Assembly: GCF_002078605.1 (NCBI RefSeq)
Contig: NZ_MSJR01000006.1
Coordinates: 150,054 to 214,053 of the forward strand
Direction of reading: 5' to 3'
Length of the DNA stretch: 64,000 nt
DNA from: Salegentibacter sediminis
Lineage (GTDB): Bacteria > Bacteroidota > Bacteroidia > Flavobacteriales > Flavobacteriaceae
The notes beneath the pieces were generated by a model. That model did no database searches, had not been told where the DNA came from, and saw only the letters and a list, made by a program, of their open reading frames with translations. Below, one piece after another: positions 17,723 to 28,250 of this stretch. A program made the translations under genes and the position numbers. The first letter of the stretch is position 1, and every line of letters begins with the position of its first letter.

Positions 17723-18925
17723 ATGATAAGAAGAAAAATATTTAATGATACCAAAACAGCTTTTAAATTAAAATCTGATTTAGAACTGGACCGCGCCGTT
17801 TTCCTTTTTAGTATGATGAACCGGCAGCCTTTGGTGAACGCAGGGATTTTTCTTACCAACCTTTCGTTAAAACTACACTTACCAATCGAAGGCTTGATAA
17901 AAAAAACCATTTTTGAACAATTTTGTGGGGGGGTTACCGAAGAGGATTGTAAACCCTTAACCAATAAAATGTACGAGAAGAAGCTGCATAGCATTCTCGA
18001 TTATTCCGTTGAAGGAAAAGAGACCGATGAGCAATTTGATGCTGCTTTAAACAAAAAATTGGAGCTTATTAAATACGCTGCAGAGCGTGATGAATTGCCT
18101 TTTGCTTTGTTTAAGCCCACAGGAATTGGCCGATTTGCGATCTGGGAAAAAACCAGTGAACGAATAAATTTAAGTGAAGCCGAACAACAAGAGTGGGAGC
18201 GTGTTAAAGAGCGTGTAAATACGCTTTGCCAAACAGCTTATGACCATAATGTTCGTCTTTATGCCGATGCTGAAGAAAGCTGGATGCAAACCTCTGCCGA
18301 TGAACTTATGGAAGAGATGATGCGCAAGTATAATAAAGAAAAGGTTATTATTTTTAATACCCTTCAATGCTACCGGTGGGATAGGATGGAATATCTTAAA
18401 GACCTGCATGAAAAAGGGAAAGCCGAAGGTTTTAAGGTTGGTGCTAAAATTGTTCGCGGGGCATATATGGAAAAAGAGAATGCCAGAGCTAAAAAACATG
18501 GCTATGTTAGTCCCATCTGTGAAAATAAAGAGGCTACCGATGTAAACTTCAATAGTATAATGTCCTACTGCCTGGCTCATCTTGACGAAATTGAGCTCTT
18601 TATTGGTACTCACAACGAGGTAAGCAATTACCTGGCCTTACAGGTTATGGAAGATAAAAAACTTCCTTTAGACGATGATCGTATTTGGTTTAGCCAGCTA
18701 TATGGGATGAGTGACCATATAAGCTATAACCTGGCAAGAAAAGGTTATAACGCTGCTAAATTATTGCCGTTCGGACCTGTGCGGGATGTGGTACCTTACC
18801 TTTTGCGTAGAGCTCAGGAAAACACCTCTGTTAAAGGGCAAACAGGTAGGGAATTATCCTTATTGCGCGAAGAAAAACGCAGAAGAAAAGGAGAACCTAC
18901 AAAACACGATCGTAAGGAATTTTAG
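17723..18925 (+). CDS. Proline dehydrogenase (monofunctional)
   Basis: 400 residues, the Bacteroidota monofunctional PRODH rather than a bifunctional PutA. The FAD (beta-alpha)8 barrel shows RLYADAEESW, KIVRGAYMEKENARA, FIGTHNE and the C-terminal YLLRRAQENTSVKGQ, where paired Arg residues bind the proline carboxylate. It oxidises proline to pyrroline-5-carboxylate and passes electrons to the membrane quinone pool. The P5C dehydrogenase partner is not in the window. A strong terminator follows. Confidence 0.94.
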   Translation: MIRRKIFNDTKTAFKLKSDLELDRAVFLFSMMNRQPLVNAGIFLTNLSLKLHLPIEGLIKKTIFEQFCGGVTEEDCKPLTNKMYEKKLHSILDYSVEGKETDEQFDAALNKKLELIKYAAERDELPFALFKPTGIGRFAIWEKTSERINLSEAEQQEWERVKERVNTLCQTAYDHNVRLYADAEESWMQTSADELMEEMMRKYNKEKVIIFNTLQCYRWDRMEYLKDLHEKGKAEGFKVGAKIVRGAYMEKENARAKKHGYVSPICENKEATDVNFNSIMSYCLAHLDEIELFIGTHNEVSNYLALQVMEDKKLPLDDDRIWFSQLYGMSDHISYNLARKGYNAAKLLPFGPVRDVVPYLLRRAQENTSVKGQTGRELSLLREEKRRRKGEPTKHDRKEF

Positions 18926-18941
18926 TTTTTAAGATTAAAAT

Positions 18942-18984
18942 AAAAAAGGGCTGTTTTGAAAAGAAAACAGCCCTTTATTTTTTT
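18942..18984. terminator. Bidirectional terminator between proline dehydrogenase and YebC
   Basis: AAAAGGGCTGTTTT pairs with AAAACAGCCCTTT around a six-base loop. T-rich tracts occur on both strands. Confidence 0.88.
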
Positions 18985-18995
18985 GAGGATTCGTT

Positions 18996-19715
18996 TTAGT
19001 CCGTGCTTTCCTCCATAGTGTGATAAACATTTTGAACGTCTTCATCTTCCTCCAGTTTCTCCAGAAGTTTCTCTACATCTTCAGCCTCTTCAGGAGTTAG
19101 TGCTTTGGTAACCTGCGGGATTCGCTCAAAGCCTGAAGAAAGGATCTCGATCTCACGCTTTTCCAGTTCTTTTTGTATAGCCCCAAACTGGCCAAAAGGC
19201 GCATAGATATGAATTCCGTCTTCATCCTGGAAAACCTCTTCGGCACCAAAATCAATAAATTCAAGTTCCATCTCCTCTACATCCAGCCCTTCAGCAGCTA
19301 CCCGGAAATTACAGGTGTGATCGAACATAAATTCTACCGAGCCTGAAGTTCCGAGATTCCCATCGCTTTTATTGAAGTGAGAGCGCACATTGGCCACTGT
19401 ACGATTATTATTATCGGTGGCTGTTTCTACCAATACTGCAATTCCGTGAGGGGCATAACCCTCGAATAGTACAACTTTATAGTCGCCCTGGTTTTTGTCG
19501 CTGGCCCTTTTAATGGCACGTTCTATATTGTCTTTGGGCATATTAACGCTCTTCGCGTTTTGGATCACTGCCCGCAGTTTTGCATTTGTGTCAGGATCTG
19601 GACCGCCTTCTTTTACAGCCATTACAATATCCTTTCCTATACGAGTGAATGCTTTGGCCATTGCCGACCAACGCTTCATCTTTCGTGCTTTTCTAAATTC
19701 GAATGCTCTTCCCAT
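18996..19715 (-). CDS. YebC/PmpR-family protein
   Basis: 239 residues. The start MGRAFEFRKARKMKRWSAMAKAFTRIGKDI is the Bacteroidota form of the usual MAGHSKW opening. Later family motifs are NMPKDNIERAIKR, EGYAPHGIAVLVE and TDNNNRTVANVRSHF. The C-terminus is acidic (LEKLEEDEDVQNVYHTMEES). YebC proteins were named as transcription factors; recent work links members to ribosome rescue at proline stretches. The sequence fits either. Its candidate promoter overlaps the upstream terminator. Confidence 0.94.
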   Translation of the reverse strand: MGRAFEFRKARKMKRWSAMAKAFTRIGKDIVMAVKEGGPDPDTNAKLRAVIQNAKSVNMPKDNIERAIKRASDKNQGDYKVVLFEGYAPHGIAVLVETATDNNNRTVANVRSHFNKSDGNLGTSGSVEFMFDHTCNFRVAAEGLDVEEMELEFIDFGAEEVFQDEDGIHIYAPFGQFGAIQKELEKREIEILSSGFERIPQVTKALTPEEAEDVEKLLEKLEEDEDVQNVYHTMEESTD

Positions 19716-19739
19716 TTATTTTCTGAATAAAAATCCTTG

Positions 19740-19747
19740 CAAAAATA
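19740..19747 (-). promoter_or_regulatory. Candidate -7 box (TATTTTTG) of yebC
   Basis: The minus strand reads TATTTTTG, 25 bp before the YebC start, directly after the T tract of the upstream terminator. Confidence 0.45.
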
Positions 19748-19785
19748 TAAAAAAGCTTCCAATAAAAATCTGGAAGGTTTTTTTC
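19747..19785 (-). terminator. Terminator between the PCD gene and YebC
   Basis: On the minus strand CTTCCA pairs with TGGAAG around a nine-base loop, followed by CTTTTTTAT. Confidence 0.65.
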
Positions 19786-19812
19786 AAGTTGCCTGGTGAG
19801 GCTTATATTTCT

Positions 19813-20100
19813 TTAAGCCGATTCTACAATGTCTTCTATGGCTCTGGCGAGTTTAAAATCCTTTTCGGTGACTCCATTGGCATCGTGGGTGGAGAGTGAA
19901 ATCTCTAACTCATTGTAAACGTTACCCCAATTGGGGTGGTGCTGCAGGGCTTCGGCCTCAAAGGCAATGCGAGTCATCACAGTAAATGCATCTTTAAAAT
20001 TATCAAACTGAAAAGAGGTGTGGATAGCATCTTCAGCATAAGTCCATCCATCGAATTCTTTCAATTTTTTGTTGATTTCTTCGTCACTTAATTTTTTCAT
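19813..20100 (-). CDS. phhB: Pterin-4a-carbinolamine dehydratase
   Basis: I start at the internal Met (MKKLSDEEINKKL), not the track start, because the 13 extra residues are basic and unlike the family. This gives 95 residues, the standard PCD length. The motif HHPNWGNVYNELEISLSTHD..GVTEKDFKLA carries the paired catalytic His. The enzyme dehydrates 4a-hydroxy-tetrahydropterin, normally recycling cofactor for phenylalanine hydroxylase, which is not in the window. It may also assist molybdopterin or other pterin metabolism. Confidence 0.93.
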   Translation of the reverse strand: MKKLSDEEINKKLKEFDGWTYAEDAIHTSFQFDNFKDAFTVMTRIAFEAEALQHHPNWGNVYNELEISLSTHDANGVTEKDFKLARAIEDIVESA

Positions 20101-20179
20101 AATGGTATAATTAAAGCTTAGTCGCCTAAAATTAAGCAACCGGGCGGGAAAAACCCGTTGTTTTCAGCATTTTTTGTGG

Positions 20180-20995
20180 TTAAACCTTTATGGATGCATT
20201 TACCACCCGTTGGACGCTTAGTTCCAAATTTTTCGGAAGTAAATTATCTTTAGGCAGAACGGCTAGAAACCGGTCATTATTAGAATCGTAGACGTTTTTA
20301 AAAAGAGGATTCGGGTAGCCTAAGGTTTGACAAACCTCTTCAATAAAATCTTTTTGGTGAATTAAATCGCTGCTTCCCAGGTGAAAAACCCCGTTTTTCT
20401 TACGGTTTATTATGTAATGGACTTGCCTTGCAAAATGGTCTGCTTCGGTTACATTAATAACCACATTGGGGAACACCTCTATGGCTTCACCCAAATAGAG
20501 CATATTTTTTACTTCCTTTATTCGTGGGGAATCCAGCCCAAAAACCATGGGAAGCCTAAGGATATTGTACTTCTCATTAGGTAATCTTAGCAGGGCATTT
20601 TCAATTTTAATCTTGAACCTTCCGTAAATACTTTGCGATAAGGTTTTATCGTATTCGTAAGATGGAAAATTGGTAAAGGCATCAAAAACATTGGCTGAAG
20701 AAATAAAAATCAGTCTGGAGTTATGATGCTGCAGATAATTAATAATTGAGAAATGGGCTGCTATTTGTGCATTAAAATTTCCGCGAAGCGCAGAAATAAT
20801 AATTGTGGGCTTAATATTTTCAAGCAGAATCTCAATATTTTCGGTTTCAAGGTCGTATTGATAAAAATGCTGATTTTTTTCCAGGACAGGATTATCTGTA
20901 AAATACGTACCATAGGTATCAAAATAGGAGCATAGCTCTTTATATAAGGCATTGCCTATAAAGCCGCTAGCTCCTAAAATCAATATTTTCTCCAA
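20180..20995 (-). CDS. RmlD-like NAD(P)-dependent sugar-nucleotide reductase/epimerase
   Basis: 271 residues, extended SDR fold. The Rossmann motif is GASGFIGNALY (about residues 8-18), the active site is IYGRFKIKIE (YxxxK), with Ser-rich ISSANVFD before it. The C-terminal half has the RmlD/NAD-epimerase substrate domain (GVFHLGSSDLIHQKDFIEEVCQTLGY). A dTDP-4-dehydrorhamnose reductase-like activity is plausible, but no other rml genes are nearby. It begins 4 bp after gcvT ends and is probably co-transcribed with it, a pairing with no obvious metabolic link. Confidence 0.82.
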   Translation of the reverse strand: MEKILILGASGFIGNALYKELCSYFDTYGTYFTDNPVLEKNQHFYQYDLETENIEILLENIKPTIIISALRGNFNAQIAAHFSIINYLQHHNSRLIFISSANVFDAFTNFPSYEYDKTLSQSIYGRFKIKIENALLRLPNEKYNILRLPMVFGLDSPRIKEVKNMLYLGEAIEVFPNVVINVTEADHFARQVHYIINRKKNGVFHLGSSDLIHQKDFIEEVCQTLGYPNPLFKNVYDSNNDRFLAVLPKDNLLPKNLELSVQRVVNASIKV

Positions 20996-20999
20996 AAAT

Positions 21000-22082
21000 T
21001 TATCCTTTAAAAAAGGGTGATTTCACCTGTGTGGCGGGAACGGCTTTTTTTCTTATTTGAATTTGAATTTTATTTCCAACTCCTGCTACCTCTGTAGGGA
21101 CGTAGCCTAAGCCAATTCCTTTTTCCAGCGACGGTGACATTGTACCCGAAGTTACCTGGCCAATAACCTTGCCATTTTCATCTACAATATCGTAACCTTG
21201 TCTTGGGATTCCACGCTCATCCAGTTCGAAAGCGATGAGTTTACGTTTGGGACCTTCTTCTTTTTCTTTTTTAAGATTTTCTGAATTAACGAAGTCTTTG
21301 GTGAATTTGGTGATCCAGCCAAGACCGGCTTCAATAGGAGAGGTTGTCTCATCAATATCATTCCCGTAAAGACAGAAGCCCATTTCCAAACGTAAGGTAT
21401 CACGCGCCGCAAGACCTATGGGTTTAATTCCATAATCTTTTCCTGCCGCCATCACTTTTTCCCAGATTTCGGCAGCATCTTCATTTCTAAAGTAAATCTC
21501 AAAACCACCACTGCCAGTATATCCTGTAGCTGAAATAATCACTTTTTCTACACCGGCAAACTCGGCTACCTCGAAAGTGTAAAATTTCATATTCTGAAGA
21601 TCTATATCGGTAAGTGCTTGCATGGCTTCAGCGGCTTTTGGCCCCTGGATAGCAAGTAAGGAAAGCTCATCACTCATATCGCGCATCGTCGCATCCATTG
21701 TATTGTGGTGAGATATCCAGTTCCAGTCTTTTTCAATATTAGAAGCATTTACCACAAGCAGGTACTTTTCTTCATTGATACGATATACAATGAGATCGTC
21801 TACAATCCCTCCCGATTCGTTAGGCATACAAGTGTACTGTGCTTTTCCATCGGTAAGTTTGGAGGCGTCATTAGAACAAACTTTTTGTATAAGCTCTAAG
21901 GCTTTATCTCCAGAGATTAAAAATTCTCCCATATGGGAAACATCAAAAACACCAAGTTTTTCACGTACTGTTTGATGTTCAATATTTACTCCTTCGTAGG
22001 AAATCGGCATATTATAACCGGCAAAAGGAACCATTTTAGCATTTAAAGATTTATGGATGGCATCAAGGGCGATTTCTTTCAT
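21000..22082 (-). CDS. gcvT: Aminomethyltransferase (glycine cleavage system T protein)
   Basis: 360 residues. Visible signatures are [11 protein letters not shown] near residue 45, the folate-binding Asp region ([17 protein letters not shown]), [16 protein letters not shown] and the C-terminal [21 protein letters not shown]. It transfers the aminomethyl carbon of glycine from the H protein to tetrahydrofolate and releases ammonia. gcvP and gcvH are not in the window, which is common in this phylum. The 125-bp upstream region does not show a glycine riboswitch that I can recognise. Confidence 0.96.
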   Translation of the reverse strand: MKEIALDAIHKSLNAKMVPFAGYNMPISYEGVNIEHQTVREKLGVFDVSHMGEFLISGDKALELIQKVCSNDASKLTDGKAQYTCMPNESGGIVDDLIVYRINEEKYLLVVNASNIEKDWNWISHHNTMDATMRDMSDELSLLAIQGPKAAEAMQALTDIDLQNMKFYTFEVAEFAGVEKVIISATGYTGSGGFEIYFRNEDAAEIWEKVMAAGKDYGIKPIGLAARDTLRLEMGFCLYGNDIDETTSPIEAGLGWITKFTKDFVNSENLKKEKEEGPKRKLIAFELDERGIPRQGYDIVDENGKVIGQVTSGTMSPSLEKGIGLGYVPTEVAGVGNKIQIQIRKKAVPATQVKSPFFKG

Positions 22083-22207
22083 TTTCTTAAAATTTGAGCA
22101 AATTTATTGAATTCTCCCTGAAATAAAGATGAAATATATTTTTTTATTAAGTACCTAATATTCTCCATTAGAATATGTGTATTTTAGTATAAAGCAATTT
22201 TACTTCA

Positions 22208-23740
22208 ATGAAGATTTATAGTGCCGAACAATTACAAAAAGCTGATAGCATAAGTGTTAAAAACCAGAATATTACCAGTACCGAGCTGATGGAACGTGCC
22301 GCCGGAATGGTGTTTAATCAAATTCACTCGCGCCTTGAGGCTAGTGATATTGTGGTAAAAATATTTTGTGGAATAGGAAATAATGGAGGAGATGGTTTGG
22401 TGATAGCCCGAATGTTGGTAGAACACGGGTATGAGGTAAAAGTCTTCGTGGTGAACTACAGCGACAAACGCTCAAAGGATTTTCTGATTAATTACGACAG
22501 ATTTAAAAATACCACTAAAGACTGGCCTGTACTTATTAAAAACCAGAATGATTTTCCAAAAATTGACGAGGGTGATTTTGTAATTGATGCGATGTTTGGA
22601 ATAGGCCTTAACCGCCCTATTGAGGGATGGGTAGGCGCTTTGGTAGCCCATATAAATAAATCAGGTGCATTTATACTTGCCATAGATATGCCATCGGGTC
22701 TCTATGCAGAAAAGATTCCCGAAAGTAAGTCTGCTATCATTAATGCTAATTTCACCCTTACTTTTCAGAGTCCGAAATTCACTTTTTTCCTTCCTCAAAC
22801 CATGGATAATGTTGGTGATTTCCAGGTGTTGGATATAGGTTTAGACAAGGAATTTCTTGCAAAAACCAATACCAGTGCAAGGTTAATAGGAAAGGAAGAA
22901 GCCCGGCTATTATATAAAAACAGGAAAAAGAATTCCCATAAAGGAGATTACGGTCATAGCCTGATAATTGGTGGTAGCTATGGAAAAATAGGCAGTATTG
23001 TACTTTCAGCAACTGCAGCACTTAAAACCGGCGCCGGCTTATGCAGTGTTTTTAGTCCTGAATGTGGTTATGAAATTATTCAAACGGCTTTGCCAGAAGC
23101 TATGGTGATTACCGATAAACAGAAAAAACATCTAAGCGAAATAAAAATAGATTTTGAACCTGATGTTCTTTGCTTCGGAATGGGGGCGGGGACTGGCGAT
23201 GAAGCGAGTAGTGCGTTTCAAAAATTACTTAAAGAGACCAAAAAGCCTATGCTAATTGATGCCGATGGTTTAAATATGCTGGCAAAAAATAAAGAACTTC
23301 TGGACCTTGTGCCAGAAAGATCTGTGCTCACCCCACATCCTAAAGAATTAGAACGTCTTATCGGCAAGTGGGATGATGACCTTCATAAAATTAAAAAGGT
23401 CCAAAAGTTTATAAAAAAATATAATGTAATTCTTGTTTTAAAGGGAGCTCATAGCTTCTGTTTCAGCAAGGAGGAGATTTTTATAAATAACTCCGGAAAT
23501 CCAGGAATGGCGACGGCTGGTGCTGGGGATGTACTGTCGGGAGTAATTTCCGGTCTGATGTCGCAAAAATACGATCCTGTTATTGCTGTGGTTCTTGGGG
23601 TTTATCTTCATGGCTTAGCGGGCGATCTTGCTGCAGAAAAAATGGGATATGAGGCTATTACTGCCCGGGAGATCATCAATAATTTGGGGGGTGCTTTTTT
23701 TGAATTATTCACAGAGGAAGAGGACCTTCATTTTGATTGA
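22208..23740 (+). CDS. nnr: Bifunctional NAD(P)H-hydrate epimerase/dehydratase
   Basis: 510 residues with two domains. The N-terminal YjeF_N epimerase has GIGNNGGDGLVIARML (about 57-72) and AIDMPSGL. The C-terminal ADP-dependent dehydratase, a ribokinase-like fold, has SHKGDYGHSLIIGGSYGKIGS (about 240-262), LTPHPKELERL and NPGMATAGAGDVLSG. Together they repair hydrated NADH and NADPH. The gene is divergent from gcvT across 125 bp. Confidence 0.95.
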   Translation: MKIYSAEQLQKADSISVKNQNITSTELMERAAGMVFNQIHSRLEASDIVVKIFCGIGNNGGDGLVIARMLVEHGYEVKVFVVNYSDKRSKDFLINYDRFKNTTKDWPVLIKNQNDFPKIDEGDFVIDAMFGIGLNRPIEGWVGALVAHINKSGAFILAIDMPSGLYAEKIPESKSAIINANFTLTFQSPKFTFFLPQTMDNVGDFQVLDIGLDKEFLAKTNTSARLIGKEEARLLYKNRKKNSHKGDYGHSLIIGGSYGKIGSIVLSATAALKTGAGLCSVFSPECGYEIIQTALPEAMVITDKQKKHLSEIKIDFEPDVLCFGMGAGTGDEASSAFQKLLKETKKPMLIDADGLNMLAKNKELLDLVPERSVLTPHPKELERLIGKWDDDLHKIKKVQKFIKKYNVILVLKGAHSFCFSKEEIFINNSGNPGMATAGAGDVLSGVISGLMSQKYDPVIAVVLGVYLHGLAGDLAAEKMGYEAITAREIINNLGGAFFELFTEEEDLHFD

Positions 23741-23856
23741 AACTTTATGCTTAAATCGTGAAGCAGGTAATTAAATGATAAATTTCAGCTAAGTTTATTT
23801 GGAATACTTTAACAGATGTTAGATTTTTGAGCTTTCAATTATAAATTTAAAAATTC

Positions 23857-25368
23857 ATGCAAACTCATCATTATATTAGTTCCGCCGTATTAGACCTTGC
23901 CACGATTCAGGATATACTGGAAACTAATAAAAAACTGGTCTTAAGCGATGAGTCTGTTCTAAATATCAAAAAGTCCAGAGCCTATCTCGATAAAAAAATC
24001 CAGGAAAGTAATACTCCTGTTTACGGTATTAATACAGGCTTCGGAGCCTTATGTAATGTAAAGATCACTTCTGAAAAACTCACTGAATTACAGGAAAACC
24101 TTGTAAAATCTCATGCTTGTGGTACAGGAGAGAGAGTAGGGAAGCCAATTATTAAACTAATGTTACTTCTCAAAATACAGTCTTTAAGTTACGGACATTC
24201 AGGGGTAGCACTAGAAACAGTAACGCGCCTTTTGGATTTTTATAATGAGGATATCCTGCCAGTGATTTTCGAACAAGGGTCTTTGGGAGCCTCTGGTGAC
24301 CTTGCACCCCTGGCACATCTCGCTTTGCCACTAATAGGAGAGGGTGAAGTTTATTATAAGGGGCAGGAAATTACTGCTGCAGAAATGTTGCAGAAAATGG
24401 AGTGGAAGCCTTTAAAACTGCAGTCCAAAGAAGGACTTGCTCTTTTAAACGGCACCCAGTTTATGAGCGCCCATGCCGTATATGGCTTACTTCAGGCTTT
24501 TAAATTGTCTTACCTGGCAGATAAGGTTAGTGCGGTGTCTATGGACGGTTTCAACTGTAATATGTCGCCTTTTGATGAGCTGGTTCATCTGGTAAGGCCT
24601 CATAGAGGACAGGTTAAAACCGCAGAAAGGATAAGATATTTTTTAGAAGGAAGTGAAATTGCCCGAAAAGAAAAAGACAATGTTCAGGATCCTTATTCTT
24701 TCAGGTGTGTGCCCCAGGTACATGGCGCTACAAAGGATACCCTGGGTTTTGTTCGGAAGATTGTAAAAACTGAGATTAATTCAGTTACCGATAATCCTAA
24801 TATTTTTATTGAAGAGGATAAAATAATCTCTGGTGGTAATTTTCATGGACAACCTCTGGCACTTGGCCTGGATTATTTAGCTATTGCCATGGCCGAGTTA
24901 GCCAATATTTCTGAAAGAAGAACATATCAGCTGGTGTCTGGGTCACGTGGACTACCTCAATTTCTTGTGGAGAACCCGGGTCTCAATAGCGGTTTTATGA
25001 TTCCTCAATATACAGCAGCCAGTATTGTGAGCCAGAATAAACAATTTGCAGTTCCTGCTTCGGTAGATTCAATTGTTTCATCAAACGGGCAGGAGGATCA
25101 CGTTAGTATGGGGGCAAACAGTGCGACAAAAATGATTAGAATCATTGAAAATGTAAATTCGGTTCTCGCCATCGAACTTTTTAATGCTTCACAGGCACTT
25201 CATTTCCGGGAACCTGCGCTGACTTCAGAAATTCTCCAGGAATTCATTTCAGAATTCAGAAAAGAAGTGCCCATTGTAAAAGAGGATGTCACTATGGCGC
25301 CACATATTAAGAAAGCAAAGGAATTTTTGAATTCTTATAGAATTCTACCTGAAGTTCTTTTCGAATAA
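23857..25368 (+). CDS. hutH: Histidine ammonia-lyase
   Basis: 503 residues. The self-forming MIO cofactor comes from Ala-Ser-Gly in GSLGASGDLAPLAH (145-147). Y56 in VYGINTGFG and the SH pair at 85-86 (VKSHACG) fit histidine rather than phenylalanine or tyrosine selectivity. The later SSNGQEDHVSMGANSA motif is conserved. It deaminates histidine to urocanate. hutU, hutI and hutG are absent from the window, so the rest of the pathway must lie elsewhere or this copy has another role. Confidence 0.92.
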   Translation: MQTHHYISSAVLDLATIQDILETNKKLVLSDESVLNIKKSRAYLDKKIQESNTPVYGINTGFGALCNVKITSEKLTELQENLVKSHACGTGERVGKPIIKLMLLLKIQSLSYGHSGVALETVTRLLDFYNEDILPVIFEQGSLGASGDLAPLAHLALPLIGEGEVYYKGQEITAAEMLQKMEWKPLKLQSKEGLALLNGTQFMSAHAVYGLLQAFKLSYLADKVSAVSMDGFNCNMSPFDELVHLVRPHRGQVKTAERIRYFLEGSEIARKEKDNVQDPYSFRCVPQVHGATKDTLGFVRKIVKTEINSVTDNPNIFIEEDKIISGGNFHGQPLALGLDYLAIAMAELANISERRTYQLVSGSRGLPQFLVENPGLNSGFMIPQYTAASIVSQNKQFAVPASVDSIVSSNGQEDHVSMGANSATKMIRIIENVNSVLAIELFNASQALHFREPALTSEILQEFISEFRKEVPIVKEDVTMAPHIKKAKEFLNSYRILPEVLFE

Positions 25369-25387
25369 GACCTTAGAGTTATAAAAA

Positions 25388-25427
25388 ACAAAAAGCCGCT
25401 TGAGAAGTCAAACGGCTTTTTGTTTTT
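25388..25427. terminator. Bidirectional terminator between hutH and clpC
   Basis: ACAAAAAGCCG.TTGA pairs with TCAA.CGGCTTTTTGT around GAAG, with T tracts on both strands. Confidence 0.9.
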
Positions 25428-25443
25428 AGCTTGTTTTTGTATT

Positions 25444-28005
25444 TTAAGATTCGGCTTCTTTAACCGGTTTTTCTACCTTAATGGTGAGTTCATTTTTCTT
25501 TTCATCCAGGTCCATAAAGATAATATCTCCTTCGGCTATTTTGGAAGTGATTATCTCTTCGGCAAGGGCATCTTCAATATACTTTTGAATTGCTCTGTTA
25601 AGTGGTCTTGCCCCATATTGTTTATCGAAGCCTTTTTCGGCAATAAAGTCTTTCGCTTTATCACTTAATTTAAGGTTATAGCCTAACCCTCCAATTCTGT
25701 CATATAATTTCACAAGCTCTATCTCGATGATTTTATGAATATCTTCTCTTTCAAGAGAATTGAAGATCACCACATCATCAATTCTGTTAAGGAATTCTGG
25801 CGCGAAGGCTTTTTTAAGGGCATTCTCAATAACACTTTTCGTATTTTCATCTGCCTGAGAACGCTGTGAAGCAGTTCCGAAACCAACTCCCTGACCGAAA
25901 TCTTTCAATTTCCTTGCTCCAATATTAGAGGTCATTATAATAATGGTGTTTCTGAAATCTATCTTCCGACCTAAACTGTCGGTGAGGTAACCATCATCAA
26001 GTACCTGCAATAGCATATTGAAAACATCAGGATGTGCTTTTTCTACCTCATCGAGTAATATTACTGCATAAGGTTTACGTCTTACTTTCTCGGTAAGCTG
26101 GCCACCTTCTTCATAACCAACATATCCCGGAGGTGCACCTATCAATCGGGATACAGCGAATTTTTCCATGTACTCGCTCATATCAATTCTGATAAGGGCA
26201 TCGTCGTTATCAAAAAGCTCCCGGGCAAGGACCTTTGCTAACTGGGTTTTCCCCACCCCGGTTTGCCCAAGAAATATAAATGACCCAATGGGTTTATTGG
26301 GATCCTTAAGACCCGCTCGATTACGCTGAATGGCTTTTACAACTTTGGCCACAGCTTCGTCCTGACCAATTACTTTTCCTTTTATCTTTTTAGGTAATTC
26401 TACCAGTTTATTACTTTCGGTTTGAGCGATTCTATTAACCGGAACTCCAGTAATCATAGAAACCACATCGGCAACATCATCTTCACTAACTGTCTCCTTG
26501 TGTTTTTTAGATTCTTCTTCCCAACGTTCCTGGGCTAGCTGAAGTTCTTTTTCAAGATTTTTTTCATCATCTCTTAATTTGGCAGCTTCTTCATATTTTT
26601 GCTTTTTCACTACTGAATTTTTCTTCTCTCTAACTTCTTCCAGCTTTCTCTCGAGGTCAAGAATCTGTTTTGGTACATCGATATTTGTGATATGAACCCG
26701 GGAGCCTGCTTCATCTAAAGCATCAATAGCCTTGTCTGGAAGAAACCTATCGGTCATATACCGGTTGGTTAATTTCACACAGGCATCAATAGCTTCTGGA
26801 GTATAAACCACATTGTGGTGGTCTTCATATTTATCTTTGATATTATTAAGGATTTCTATTGTTTCTTCTACAGAAGTGGGTTCTACGATCACTTTCTGAA
26901 AGCGTCGCTCCAATGCCCCATCTTTTTCGATGTATTGCCTGTACTCGTCTAAAGTGGTTGCACCAATACATTGTATTTCACCACGCGCTAAGGCAGGTTT
27001 AAACATATTGCTTGCATCTAGGCTACCTGTAGCTCCACCAGCACCAACAATGGTGTGAATCTCATCTATAAATAGAATGATATCGTCATTCTTTTCCAAC
27101 TCGTTCATAACCGCCTTCATACGTTCTTCAAACTGACCGCGGTATTTTGTGCCCGCCACCAGGCTGGCAAGATCGAGAGTTACAACCCTTTTGTCGAATA
27201 ATATTCTTGATACTTTCCTTTGGATAATTCTCAAAGCAAGCCCTTCAGCAATGGCTGATTTACCTACTCCAGGTTCCCCTATTAACAGCGGGTTATTTTT
27301 CTTTCTTCTGCTTAGAATTTGCGAAACTCTTTCGATTTCCTTTTCGCGTCCAACAACGGGATCTAATTTATCGGCTTCGGCAAGGGCAGTTAAATCTCTT
27401 CCGAAGTTATCAAGAACCGGGGTTTTTGACTTCTTAGAGGTTTTACCCGGCCCACCTGAGCCACTCCCGCTAAACGGATTGTCTTTGGTGGCATCATCGG
27501 CACCGCTGTCTTCATCAGAAAAAGCACTTGAAGGGCTATCTGTGAAATCATTTTCGTCACTGGCGATCATGTATTTAAACTGATCCTTCACCCCATCATA
27601 ATCAATCTTTAATTTATTTAAAAGCTTAGTGGTGGGGTCGTTTTCATTTCTTAAAATGCAAAGTAGCAGGTGTGCTGTATTAATTGAAGAACTCTGGAAA
27701 AGTTTTGCCTCCAGAAAAGTTGTCTTCAAGGCTCTTTCTGCCTGTCGGGTTAAATGCAGATTCCGCTTGTCGTTAGATAGACTGCCTATGTTAGGATTGG
27801 CCGGACTAAGAATTTCGACTTTTCTTCTCAGGTGGCTAAGGTCTATATCCATCGCATTTAAAATATCTATGGCCTTACCGTCGCCATCACGAAGTAATCC
27901 CAGCATAAGATGCTCGGTTCCTATAAAATCATGCCCCAGCCTGAGAGCTTCCTCTTTGCTGTAAGCAATTACGTCTTTTACTCTTGGGGAAAAATTATCA
28001 TCCAT
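25444..28005 (-). CDS. clpC: ATP-dependent Clp protease ATP-binding subunit ClpC
   Basis: 853 residues. The order is an N-domain repeat ([34 protein letters not shown]), a low-complexity linker ([13 protein letters not shown]...GSGSGGPGK, about 160-190), AAA1 with GEPGVGKSA and FIDEIHT, a UVR-type coiled middle ([16 protein letters not shown]), and AAA2 with GQTGVGKTQ and [12 protein letters not shown]. This HSP100 unfoldase feeds ClpP. The middle domain is short, as in ClpC and unlike ClpB. No clear CtsR or HrcA operator was found upstream. The 245-bp spacer to gyrA shows no other feature. Confidence 0.95.
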   Translation of the reverse strand: MDDNFSPRVKDVIAYSKEEALRLGHDFIGTEHLMLGLLRDGDGKAIDILNAMDIDLSHLRRKVEILSPANPNIGSLSNDKRNLHLTRQAERALKTTFLEAKLFQSSSINTAHLLLCILRNENDPTTKLLNKLKIDYDGVKDQFKYMIASDENDFTDSPSSAFSDEDSGADDATKDNPFSGSGSGGPGKTSKKSKTPVLDNFGRDLTALAEADKLDPVVGREKEIERVSQILSRRKKNNPLLIGEPGVGKSAIAEGLALRIIQRKVSRILFDKRVVTLDLASLVAGTKYRGQFEERMKAVMNELEKNDDIILFIDEIHTIVGAGGATGSLDASNMFKPALARGEIQCIGATTLDEYRQYIEKDGALERRFQKVIVEPTSVEETIEILNNIKDKYEDHHNVVYTPEAIDACVKLTNRYMTDRFLPDKAIDALDEAGSRVHITNIDVPKQILDLERKLEEVREKKNSVVKKQKYEEAAKLRDDEKNLEKELQLAQERWEEESKKHKETVSEDDVADVVSMITGVPVNRIAQTESNKLVELPKKIKGKVIGQDEAVAKVVKAIQRNRAGLKDPNKPIGSFIFLGQTGVGKTQLAKVLARELFDNDDALIRIDMSEYMEKFAVSRLIGAPPGYVGYEEGGQLTEKVRRKPYAVILLDEVEKAHPDVFNMLLQVLDDGYLTDSLGRKIDFRNTIIIMTSNIGARKLKDFGQGVGFGTASQRSQADENTKSVIENALKKAFAPEFLNRIDDVVIFNSLEREDIHKIIEIELVKLYDRIGGLGYNLKLSDKAKDFIAEKGFDKQYGARPLNRAIQKYIEDALAEEIITSKIAEGDIIFMDLDEKKNELTIKVEKPVKEAES

Positions 28006-28250
28006 CTTTATCTTCCTTTCTCTCTGTTATTTCAACTAAAACTTTCAAAAATCATACCTTTTGGAGAGTCTTAAGCTAATTGACAAAATAACTTCCAATT
28101 ATCAAAATGGAAAGTAAGGAACTTATTAACGAAACTCCACTAAAAATTTGTTAATAAAATATGGGTAATATCGGGCTGAAGGAGCCGTTCAACAGAGATA
28201 AAATATGTAAATTGGCTCGTTAGATTTTAGAACTAAAATAAACTTAGAAT

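Noticed and set aside
21000-22207. Glycine riboswitch upstream of gcvT
   Set aside because: The 125-bp spacer is AT-rich with no paired aptamer structure that I can recognise.
27149-27583. 144-residue ORF antisense to clpC
   Set aside because: It is a shadow of clpC, whose AAA1 motifs are intact on the other strand.
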